64,000 nt of DNA from Oegoconia quadripuncta (Eukaryota; Arthropoda; Insecta; Lepidoptera; Autostichidae). The translations under genes were made by a program, and so were the position numbers. Positions within the stretch are counted from its first letter, which is position 1, and the number at the start of each line of letters is the position of its first letter. Below are positions 21,860-30,572 of this stretch, one piece after another. The notes under the pieces are model-generated. The model worked only from the letters and a program-made list of their open reading frames with translations, made no database searches and was not told the origin of the DNA. The stretch is from the NCBI GenBank assembly GCA_949316235.1, contig OX438748.1, positions 23,305,575 through 23,369,574 of the forward strand. The letters are read 5' to 3'.

Positions 21860-22207
21860 ATTTGGCCAACACGGCTGATATGATTTTAATATGGCGTTTT
21901 ATTTGCAGAATTAGATTTTTGAGATAGTTCTTAGCTTTGTATGAAATTTGGTATAATATACCCTGTATTTTATGTCTTAATAGGATATTTTTTATCCCGA
22001 TAAAATGAGTAGTTGCCGTGGGATAAACAAAGATCCGCGATAAAGTTATTCTACGCAGGCGAAGCCGCGGGCGAAAAGCTTGTGTCAAAACTAAACCAAA
22101 GCCCAAATTCAATTGGGTTTCATTGTTTTAGAGTTGCTATGGCAACTTGCGGCTCCATCGTCATACCATTGTTTTTCCACACAGGCGAAGCCGCGGCGAA
22201 AAGCTAG
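21860..22207 (+). mobile_element. Helitron-like ends, two tandem
   Basis: 21940-22081 carries TTTATCCCGATAAAATGAGT, GTGGGATAAACAAA and CAGGCGAAGCCGCGGGCGAA ending AAAGCTT. 22180-22207 repeats CAGGCGAAGCCGCGGCGAAA ending AGCTAGT. The ...CTAG|T end after a GC-rich stretch is the pattern of lepidopteran non-autonomous Helitrons. No Rep/helicase coding is present. Confidence 0.5.
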
Positions 22208-22389
22208 TAAGTAAATAAACAAAGGTTATAAAAAGAACTTTCCGAGGTAATGCAAACCTGTGACTAAATTGCGACACAGTGCGTGCTAAAAGGAAATGAA
22301 TCCTACGTATTTTTCCTCTGTTCATTGATTAAATGTCAAAACGAGAATTTACGGTGGCGAATGATAAGCAAAGCATGTGGTTTAGAATA

Positions 22390-22625
22390 CCTTGAACCAT
22401 GAAGGACTTCTTGGCGGGAACTCAACGACTGATGTTGCATTAATGTTTTTAATTTCTTGAAATTCATGCATTCTGAGTTTTGAAATAACGGCAGAATATT
22501 GACAGTGATGGTGTACAAATGAATGGCAGTGTAAGTGAAGTGACGAAGCTTTCGGGTTCGCACAAGAAATCGGCAAAATCTTCCGTAAAGTATTGTCACG
22601 ATGCTGAATAATTACGACAGAAGAC
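22390..22625. repeat. U2 unclassified dispersed repeat, copy 2
   Basis: Same orientation and word order as 5050-5285 (CGGGAACTCAACGACTGATG, AATTTCTTGAAATTCATG, AAGCTTTCGGGTTCGCACAA). Clearly diverged from it, so an old repeat. Confidence 0.55.
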
Positions 22626-22834
22626 TAGGCTATTTGGACGCAGATACCTTTGCCTTCCAACATTGTTGGAGAATAAACCAAAAAAAAAAATTTTGACCCT
22701 GAACCTAAAAAGATTTTAATAAAATGTGGTACTACTTTAGTACTCTCCGTATATATTTTAGTCTCTTATTGGTATTGTGCGAACAAAATTAGCAGTTTTA
22801 TACTAGACGAACAAAATATGAATTTTATAACATA

Positions 22835-23285
22835 AATCAAAATCAAAATCAAAAATATTTTATTCAATGTAGGATACAAAAATATCACTTATTGAAAGTC
22901 AACATGTTATTTTTTTTTAAACTACATCGCTTCACAAGATGTTATGGTTAGGGAGAAGAAGCGACAAGAAACTCCGCAACAACACATCTTTTCAATTAGT
23001 TTCCATCTTTACAATAATATTACATTTTATATTACATATTACAAAACAATAGCAATTAACATAATGACCAGCTAACACCAGACCTCCTTATCGCCTAAAT
23101 AATCATCTATCCTGTAATAACCCTTCTTACACAGAGTTTCTTTAATGTGGCGTTTAAATTTCTGCTGTGTTAAACTCAATACATGTTCTGGTATTTTATT
23201 GTAAAAGCGTATGCTGTGTCCGACAAAGGATGTGCTAACCTTGCTAAGTCTAAATAATTGTGGAATTTCAATTTTATTTTTGATT
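22835..23285 (-). pseudogene. NL6 non-LTR C-terminus and 3' UTR
   Basis: The minus strand encodes FVGHSIRFYNKIPEHVLSLT, then a Phe-Lys-Arg-His-Ile helix and YYRIDDYLGDKEVWC before a stop at 23072-23074. The 3' UTR runs to a tail of TCAAAATCAAAA units at 22835. The Phe-Tyr-Asn-Lys-Ile-Pro motif is the Jockey-type equivalent of Trp-Asn-x-Leu-Pro. 5'-truncated. Confidence 0.75.
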
Positions 23286-23289
23286 TATA

Positions 23290-23870
23290 ATTACTATTTT
23301 TTTACAAAATATCAGACTATTTAGATGTTAATCATCCCTGGACATAACCAGCTCATTCATAAGCCAGCCATTACAATTAATAGTGAAATATAAGGAGAGC
23401 GTCGGTATCTCGGCGGTTAAGACGCGGTCACCCAATTTGGGAGTGCCGGGTTCGATTCCCAGGCAGGCCATGTACCAATGAGTTTATAAATTTAGTTACT
23501 TATGTACATTTATCCGACTGTTCCTAAACGGTGAAGGAAAAACCTGCATGCCCGAGAAATAAAAATTCAAAGGCATGTGAAGCCCCAATCCGCATTGGGC
23601 CAGCGTGGTAGACTACGGCCCATACTCCCTCATATACGAAGGAAGGCCTATATCCCTGTAGTTGGGATGTTTACGGGCTGATGATAAATGAATGAAATAT
23701 AAAAACCTGTTTTTAAAAGAGCACCTCCTCGAGTTTTGTGTTTGTTCTTCTAAAGGGAAAGTGGCCTTTATAACCAACAGTAGCTTATATAAAAAGTAGT
23801 AAATGTAAAATCTGACTGTATTAAGTGTACTCTATGTACCTACAAAATAAAGCATTTTTGACTTTAACTT
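23290..23870 (+). mobile_element. NL1 3' end split by SINE-C
   Basis: Left part 23300-23393 holds the NL1 C-terminal codons (Asp-Val-Asn-His-Pro-Trp); right part 23693-23870 holds the 3' UTR and AATAAAGCATTTTTGACTTT tail. The two halves join exactly if SINE-C and one copy of the duplication are removed. Confidence 0.8.
23394..23692 (+). mobile_element. SINE-C, full-length copy with 10-bp target duplication
   Basis: TGAAATATAA stands at 23384-23393 and again at 23693-23702. Between them lies a 299-bp tRNA-derived SINE with a box-A-like TATCTCGGCGGTT (23406) and box B GGTTCGATTCC (23449-23459). It ends in ATGATAAATGAA rather than a pure A run. This copy defines the family; partial relatives are at 7370, 15533 and 30285. 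Confidence 0.9.
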
Positions 23871-23891
23871 CTAAAATGACTTTTTTTTCTT

Positions 23892-24208
23892 TTTTTTATG
23901 TACAACGGGTTGGTATTTGACCTCAATCATACCTGATGTTAATTGAAGGTGAAAGCGTACTGACCCGAAACCCCATCACATTTGGGGGACTGGCTGTCTT
24001 ATCTCTGACAACCGGAACACAACGATGCTATTAACGTTGCTGTTTGGCGGCAGATTTAGATAAGATGGTGGTAGCTAGCCAGGCGGACATATAAAATGCC
24101 CTACCACCAACCAAACCGAGTACTTAAACATGTACCCCGCTGGGGATCAAGCCCGTGACACCGAATCGTAAACCCAATGTTGGTGACATTGAGCCACGGA
24201 GGCGATTT
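23892..24208 (-). mobile_element. SINE-A copy
   Basis: Near full-length on the minus strand, with box B changed to GCTTGATCCCC. The tail T run (plus strand) is interrupted. Several substitutions in box B make promoter activity doubtful. Confidence 0.85.
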
Positions 24209-24300
24209 AAAAATATCATATATTATATTATAAATATATAATATAATATATATATTCTCAAAATTGTTAAAACGTCTAACGCTATAACGCTGTCATCGTT

Positions 24301-24337
24301 ATTGAGGTCAAGTGCTAACCCGTTGTGCATAAAAAAA
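24301..24337 (+). mobile_element. SINE-A terminal fragment
   Basis: Only the last 37 bases, ATTGAGGTCAAGTGCTAACC onward with an A tail; very strong 5' truncation. Confidence 0.7.
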
Positions 24338-24454
24338 TTGTTGTAACTTCGGTAACCGTATTAAAGATGGACCCGACATCAATTCAAATTACTTTAGACT
24401 ATGTTATACACTTTTAGTAAAACAAAAGGAATACCAATTATCCTGTGCCTTATA

Positions 24455-24620
24455 TTTTCCCACAGATTATTTCCATTTCCGAAGCGGTAGTAGCTTTAAC
24501 ATACTGACTGATAGAGAAATGTTTAAGCCCTATTATTTCCAATAGATTTAAATTGACATTCAACGAATGATACCAGATATCTTACGTTGGAACAAATGCC
24601 TGAAGTTTGAAATTCTACAT
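24455..24620 (+). mobile_element. Unnamed non-LTR 3' end, copy 1
   Basis: TTCCGAAGCGGTAGTAGCTT, CATACTGACTGATAGA and TAGATTTAAATTGACATTCA also occur in order at 52600-52760. The end TGAAGTTTGAA is a short-repeat tail seen in insect RTE/CR1-like elements. Confidence 0.55.
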
Positions 24621-25189
24621 ATTACTCCTTTCGCTTTTTACGGGTTTCCCCCACACACATCAACTCTTCGCCCTTCCGACACCCTTTCACTTATTCCATA
24701 AAAAAAGTATTTTCACTTCATTTGCCTCGAGCAGCGCCTCGCGATGTCTGTGCTCACCCTAAAGCAATTCTCTTGTCATATAAACGGGGTCACATTCATA
24801 ATTTTATGCCCGTGACGTCACAGCTGACGCCTTGCCAATACAAAGCATAATGTAAACAGACATACATTCACGCATAAGCACATAAAACTTTATTACAGTG
24901 CTGCGTAGCCTTAAATGGAAATATATTTACATCACTGACGTTACATAAAGGTAGGGTTGGATTTTGAGCGAGCTGAAACTACTGATACTGTTTGACGGAT
25001 GTGTGAGTGTCCAGTCAGTGTCCGGATATATCTCAGTAATGCATGGTTTGATCTGAGTACCAATTTTTTTTAATTAAAAAATAAACGAGGAGATACGTTG
25101 TTAGTCAAAATCGCTTTAGCCGTTTCAAAAATATTTAGCATTTAAGTCTTTCGGATATCTTCTCCATTTTTTTTTATATTTAAGATTAT
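24621..25189. other. Unassigned, includes a cAMP-response-like palindrome
   Basis: No gene supported. 25010-25060 shares GTCCAGTCAGTGTCCGG and ATATCTCAGTAATGCATGGT with 38930-39095, marking another old repeat. Confidence 0.35.
24813..24820. promoter_or_regulatory. TGACGTCA palindrome (CRE consensus)
   Basis: A perfect 8-bp TGACGTCA with a CAGCTG E-box word overlapping its right edge. It matches the CREB/ATF consensus, but I see no adjacent gene start, so function is doubtful. Confidence 0.25.
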
Positions 25190-25320
25190 GGGAGATGGCG
25201 GGGCGAGCTGGATAAGTTCCTTAACAACTGGTTAGAGGTAGCCCGCGACAGTGACGGGCGAGGAGAGAGAGGAGGGTGACCTTTGTCCAGCAGTGGGACA
25301 GTATGGGCTCCTAATAATAA
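25190..25320 (+). pseudogene. Non-LTR RT C-terminal fragment
   Basis: Codons read RWRDELDKFLNNWLEVARDS-like (frame with one slip), then a Leu-Cys-Pro-Ala-Val-Gly-Gln-Tyr-Gly block. This is the basic C-terminus seen in RTE-like elements; 51345-51435 ends the same way (CAGCAGTGGGACA, TATGGG). Confidence 0.5.
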
Positions 25321-25439
25321 TTAAGATTATAGTCGGTAGCCATGTTTGACGGAAATCGGTAAAGCCGTTATAAAGATTCTATTTATATTTTTTAATTTGT
25401 CTTGTTTTTGAACTTTCGTATGTGATATTTAGTAAGATA

Positions 25440-25570
25440 AATACCTTTACCTCAAGAGAAGTTGAACATTGTGTCGTATCAGGAGGTCAAAAGGAAGGCG
25501 GAGTGCAGAGAGATATGGAAAAATCGCCACCGATAAGAGCATGTCTCTTAAGTCAGATGATGATGATGAA
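25440..25570 (+). mobile_element. RTE-like C-terminal fragment
   Basis: GTTGAACATTGTGTCGTATC through GGAGTGCAGAGAGATATGG is a degraded match to 56155-56220 (GTGAATGTCGTGTCGTACCA ... GTAGAGAGA). Ends in a GATGATGATG run. Confidence 0.45.
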
Positions 25571-25589
25571 ATACCTTTTAGTTCTTCAC

Positions 25590-25710
25590 GACCTTTACCC
25601 CAAATGTGGTAGTCACAGATATGCCAAACAAGTGTTTGGGTTTTTCTAATATTAAAGGGTTAATATCTACTCTTTACCACATTCACATTTCTCCTTTCAA
25701 ACTGTACAAA
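25590..25710 (+). repeat. U1 repeat
   Basis: ACCCCAAATGTGGTAGTCAC, GATATGCCAAACAAGTGTTT and AAAATGCACATGAGAG correspond in order to 43115-43230. Unclassified. Confidence 0.45.
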
Positions 25711-26484
25711 AATGCACATGAGAGAGACTTTATTTTTTGTTTAAAAACGATATGAGGAGCCGTCAAAGTCAGCTTTTTTCCAAAATTTTGTTTCGATGTA
25801 TTTTTTTACTTTCCATTGAACTGTGAACTTGAAATTTGGTGATAATGTTTATTATTTCGTATATTTTTAAAATATAAACCAATATACTGATAAACATGAA
25901 TTATTTCCTCATTTTCCTACTACAGATCAACTTAATTTTGCGGTCAAACGCGTAGCTTGGACAGACGGCTTATATACCATATTGGTTACGGAATCCTAAA
26001 TGTGCAAAGGTCGACACGTACTTGGCCGGATTTTAAATTTGACTTAGCCTTTTTTCTATAATCCCTGTACGGTTCTGGCTGAATTTAAACTTTTAAAACC
26101 AAGATCAACATATTCCTCGCCAACACTAGGACCAAACCTTTTGACGCGCGTTCCTGTTTGTTTAACAGTAGAAATAGATATTTTGCTAACCGGAGCGGAG
26201 TATTTATTTTGTTTATTTTCCCTCTCTAGAGTGGCAGTCGACATGCTGAATAATCGTTTTTTTTCTCTTCATTCGTGCGTGTAATCCTTATTTCAATAGA
26301 AAAGATTGCAAAAGTTCTGTTCTTGAAGAATTCCTTCGATCACATTAGAATTTGTAGATAAAGTTCCCGAGGGAATACTTTGAATGCAGTAGAAATTTAA
26401 AAAAAGGTAAATTTCCAAAAATAAGCAATTCATATTGTGAGGATTTTGGAGGGTTAATTTATTTTGATAGCTTCAGAATCGAAT
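25711..26484. other. Unassigned stretch
   Basis: A 62-codon minus-strand frame (26056-26244) lacks motifs and splice context. Nothing else is supported. Confidence 0.3.
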
Positions 26485-27170
26485 TATGATGAGGACTGAA
26501 TGTGGCCACGCGGCATCGTAGAGGTCCTGTGGCGTAAATTGTCGGATCATGCAGGGCAGCATAGAAGATGCCCCATAGTTTGTGGTGTGTCATTGCACAA
26601 GCACCGGTTGTCGTCCGTGTAGCCCCACTTGGACATGTTTTCTCGGCATCTACGCTCTCCAGTACGCAGTCTATAGAGTGACTTCCATATGGGCAAACCA
26701 GATCGTGACCCGATGAAAGCTTCTTCTTTTTTTTTTTTTTTTAATAAATAATAAATAAATAAATATTTCGGACACTTACACCAATCATCTAGTCCCAAAC
26801 TAAGCAAAGCTTGTGCTATGGATACTAGATAATGGATAAACATACATAAATATTTTTATAAACATCCATGTCTCAGGAATAAATGTTCATATTCATCACA
26901 CAAACATTTACCCGTCGCGGGATTCGAACCCGCAACCGTTGATTTCGCTGATAGGATCACTATCCACTACACCAATCGGTCGTCGATTCGTCGGTCGTCT
27001 TTGCAGGTGTTATAAAGCTCTTCTCACAATCGGATGCGAGATTTAGGGGCATTACCTCTGGTGGGGCAACACGGGCAAGAAAACTATTGCAGCGTTTTAA
27101 GCGACTGCGACTGTCATTGATATTTTTCTCGGCGTAGTTTTTCAAAGGAGGCAGCAACGTGCCTGAGCAC
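26485..27170 (-). pseudogene. Non-LTR C-terminus with zinc-binding motif, split by SINE-B
   Basis: Minus-strand codons near 26700 read LYRLRTGERRCRENMSKWGY, then CLCNDTPQTMGHLLCCPA. This is the Arg-Thr-Gly-x-x-x-Cys and Cys-x-Cys...His-x-x-x-Cys module found at the end of many insect non-LTR ORF2 proteins. Upstream codons lie at 26993-27157. A SINE-B at 26736-26990 separates the two parts. Strongly 5'-truncated. Confidence 0.7.
26736..26990 (-). mobile_element. SINE-B, long-body variant
   Basis: Minus-strand head GACGACCGATTGGTGTAGTG with box B GGTTCGAATCC. The body includes GATGAATATGAACATTTATT and CAAGCTTTGCTTAGTTTGGG, and a TTTATT-repeat plus A tail. Same variant as 35027-35285. It disrupts the retroelement frame around it. 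Confidence 0.85.
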
Positions 27171-27799
27171 CGCCGAAGGTACAGTTCCAGCAGGTGGATA
27201 TAGCATCTTTACCGGAGGAGTGTTTGTACTTCGTCTTTATTTTATGTTTAAAAAATGCGTCATCATTGTCATAAATTTTCAAAATCCGTTTTCACCACTT
27301 AGTAGATCTCGAGATGATGCGTCTTTTGACACGTCATACCTATTCCGCGACCTTTTGTCAATGTCACTATTTCCTAATATTTCTCTCTAAAATATTTCCA
27401 ATATAAAACATTAACCCGCTTCTCACAATTCTTCTCAACATGAAAGAACAAATGGCAAACGAAACAAATTCAAAAGTGATCTACGCCATCAAATATTTGC
27501 ACAGGGAAGTTGGGCCAAGTTTGCTGAAATTTACCAACGGCCAACTTCGGCACATGCGGGCACGTTTTAAACGGAACTTTGTGTAACTTGATATGTTTTT
27601 GTAACAGGTGAAGCGAATTATAATTGCTCTCGATTGCCCGTGACATTCTCGTTGATAGATTTCTGACTCGTGGTCCGCCTATTTTCCACGACTATGTTCA
27701 CATGGACACATATCTACTGCTAATAGAATTCCACATAATAATAAACACAAATATTCCTGCTATTTGCTACAATTATCCCAACTAATATTATAATGCGAT
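27171..27799. other. Unassigned stretch
   Basis: No supported gene; 27490-27600 is mildly GC-rich but has no recognised motif. Confidence 0.3.
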
Positions 27800-27895
27800 A
27801 TTCTTTCAAGTCTAGAGTGAATAGGCATTTATTGGGTGCGCGTGATACATTTTCGGCTACATCGTCACTTTCCATCAGGTGAGATTGTAGTCAAA
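27800..27895 (+). mobile_element. NL4 3' fragment
   Basis: CTAGAGTGAATAGGCATTTA through CATCGTCACTTTCCATCAGG, the last 95 bases of NL4. Confidence 0.65.
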
Positions 27896-27964
27896 CGCGA
27901 AACCAGAAAATATATATTTGGCTGGACCGTTTTGGTTGGAAGACAGATTTGGAACTTTTTTTTT

Positions 27965-28050
27965 ACGGTATTTTTAAGTACGTTTTATCCAGGAAAAGTG
28001 ACTGGTTCCTGTAGGATATGTATTATTAGTCGGATGGCTTTGGAGTCATA
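27965..28050 (+). mobile_element. Helitron-like fragment
   Basis: AAAGTGACTGGTTCCTGTAG and TTTGGAGTCATAGAGTGAC match the bodies at 40195-40250 and 40710-40760. Its end fuses directly to a SINE-B body. Confidence 0.5.
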
Positions 28051-28240
28051 GAGTGACACGTGTACCCGAGTTATGGATGTTTTCATTTATAATAAGTATT
28101 TATTGACAAAAAAAAATGTATTTATGTAGTATATCAACCATCTGGTATCCACAACACAAGCCTATAGGTAGTTGCTTACTGTGGAACTATTGGCGCTGTG
28201 TGTGTCTAAGGATATTTATTTATTATTATTATATTCATTG
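28051..28240 (+). mobile_element. SINE-B body, head missing
   Basis: From ACACGTGTACCCGAGTTATG to the TTTATTTATTATTATTAT tail. Box A and B are absent, so it is 5'-truncated. Confidence 0.75.
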
Positions 28241-28869
28241 AGTATAGAACTTACGGAACCCATATACGCGAGTCCGTCTCGCACTTGGTAGGTTTTTAAT
28301 CGCCCTTCATTTCATTCAGGTCCGAAACGTTGAAAAACTTCTCCGTTCATGAGATTTGTTATTCATGGATCGCCCACTGGCTGTTTAAATTTAGAACGTC
28401 TGGTGTTATCTTTTTATCCAAAGATAACACGAATTCCAAAGGATAAAGCGGACTGGGAACTCATCTCGAGATTCAAAATCAGATTATTCGTTCTAATCTC
28501 CTGAAAGATAAAATTACTTCAATGTCTTTCACTGGAAAGCTTTCGTGTTTACAATAGCATTTGTGAATTATGAGCACCAATAACATATGACGCTCAGTTA
28601 CTTGACGACCGGTTGCAGTGGGGTAACCTTTATACAAGCCTAAAAGCCGGACTTGCCTTACTAAATACTCGATCAGAACTATTAACTATCTAAACAGTAT
28701 AGTAAATCTTTGATTTAAACATTCACACTTTTTTCTCACATTCGCACACAAGCATTCGCAGAACGTCGTGATTGGTTACCTGTCTAATTTCACTAGCTGT
28801 GTAAAAACTACAAAAACATTGTCGAGCTTGCCCTATTTTGAAACCCTAGGCACGCCTCTGCGGTTGATG
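28241..28869. other. Unassigned, contains a perfect 11-bp hairpin
   Basis: GTGTTATCTTT (28403-28413) and AAAGATAACAC (28420-28430) form a perfect stem with a 6-base loop. No gene or repeat family was recognised around it. Confidence 0.4.
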
Positions 28870-29227
28870 TAGAGGATAGGGGCCCTGTTAGCGAACCCAA
28901 AGGTTGCGGGTTCGAATCTGCTAGGGGTAAATGTTTGTGTGATGCTATCATGAACATGATCCCGAGTCATGAATGTTTATCAAGCGGGAACATGTTTTGG
29001 TAGGTGGTAGGACATTTTAAATGTCCGCCTGGCTAGCTACCCCCATCTTATCTAAGTCTGCCGCCAAACAGCAATAGTATTGTTGTATTGCGGTTATAAG
29101 GAAAAGGTAGACAGTCCCCCAAATAAGATGGGGTTTCCGGGTTAGTACGTTGCCTCCTTCGGCCTCATCTTCCCTTAACATCAGGTGTGATCGAGGTCAA
29201 GTGCTAGCCCTTTGTGCATAAAAAAAA
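28870..29227 (+). mobile_element. Chimeric SINE: SINE-B head joined to SINE-A body
   Basis: 28870-28983 has the SINE-B box B (GGTTCGAATCTGC) and its GGGGTAAATGTTTGTGTGAT neighbourhood. From about 28985 it becomes SINE-A (ATGTTTTGGTAGGTGGTAGG through to GTGCATAAAAAAAA). The switch falls where both families have a similar CATGTTT-like word. It may be a template-switch product or a SINE-A inserted with loss of its own head. Confidence 0.65.
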
Positions 29228-29390
29228 CTACTCACTTTATCGGGGAAAAGTTATCCTATGTTTTAATCCAGGGTATATTCTACCAATATACTAAATTTCA
29301 TCCAAATTCGTTCATCCGTTTCGCCTTGATTAAGCAACAAATAAACAAACCAAGAAACAAACAAAGAAACATACAAAGTTTCGCATTTAA
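29228..29390 (-). mobile_element. Helitron-like fragment
   Basis: TACTCACTTTATCGGGGAAA, ACCAATATACTAAATTTCAT and AAATTCGTTCATCCGTTTCG are the reversed body words of the element at 41095-41345, with an ACAAA-rich end. Confidence 0.6.
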
Positions 29391-30284
29391 ACTATTAGTT
29401 AGATTTTTGGATGTTTATCCGTTATTTACTCGTAGTATTCATAGCTTAGGGCTCACAGACCACGAAGGGTCCGAATTGAAATGTGGTCTCTCACTTTGGG
29501 TTTCATAAGAACGCTTTAAGGTATGCAATAAACTGTACCGAGACAGAAAGACCGAGTCAGACCGAATCAGGGGTTAAGAAGCGACGAAATTTTACATACA
29601 CGGTTAATCTTGATTGTTATAATGTGATTCTAAATTTCTGGAAAGGAAATGCAGTATAGGTACTCAAATAGATACAGATACACTGTCGGTAGATTGGAAT
29701 AAATAAGTAAATAAATATGCGAATTAGCTTACAAAAGATTGAGACAACGAAACAACGAACTAGATGATTGTTGTACAAAAAAAAAGCTAATATTATACTC
29801 TTGTTGTGATATCTACTGTACTAACAATCCTAAGCATCGAAGCAGGATATTATAACCCACTTTAAAATTCAAAGCAAAATTAATTGGAAACGAGATTTTA
29901 ATTAATCTAAACTTAAGGCTTGCTTTACGATTTTCGGGTTGTTTTTCTTTTCAAACTAGATTTACCGCGAAGGTTAGTAAAATCGAGCACCCGCTGAGCC
30001 TCTACGCTAAGTACACAAAGAACCTATAACCGTCCGTATTTTATGAAGCTTGTTGGGATTTTCCATTAATTTATTACTGTAACAGGAAATCCTGCTATCC
30101 ATAAAATACGGTTCTAACTGAATATTAAATACATATTTTAACATAATAGAACTAAACATCTATAAATGTTTTAGTGGAAAGTCCCTTAGTCGCCTGTCAC
30201 GACATTTACGGGAATAAAAATGGGAACCACAACATTCTTAAATTTTACATATACGAGTAGGTACCTATATACAGGGTGCCATCA
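29391..30284. other. Unassigned stretch
   Basis: AT-rich, no supported gene. 30178-30212 carries the reversed GGCGACTAAGGGA phrase also seen at 13120. Confidence 0.3.
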
Positions 30285-30525
30285 TCGGTCCGTAAATATC
30301 CCACTGCAGGGATATAGATCTTCACTAATATTGAAGGAGTATGGGCCATAGTCCGCCACGCTGGCCCAGTGCGGGTTGGGGACTTCACATGCCTTTCATT
30401 TTTTTTTTTTTTCAGGCATTCAAGTTTCCTCTCGATGTTTTCCTATACCGTTTAAGAGCAGTCGGCATTAAAGTAATTAAATTTACTTTAAAAACTCATT
30501 GATGCGTGGCCTGCGTGATCCTCCA
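30285..30525 (-). mobile_element. SINE-C copy, 5'-truncated
   Basis: Minus-strand SINE-C from CACGCAGGCCACGCATCAAT to the CCGTAAATATCCC end. It lies just upstream of the CR1-type element and is not part of it. Confidence 0.75.
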
Positions 30526-30572
30526 CAAGGTACCGAAGGTACAGGGTATAAATTTAAGTGATCCTCAACCTT

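Noticed and set aside
24813..24820. CRE palindrome as evidence of a promoter
   Set aside because: No gene start, TSS-like motif or exon is seen within 1 kb; kept only as a low-confidence site.
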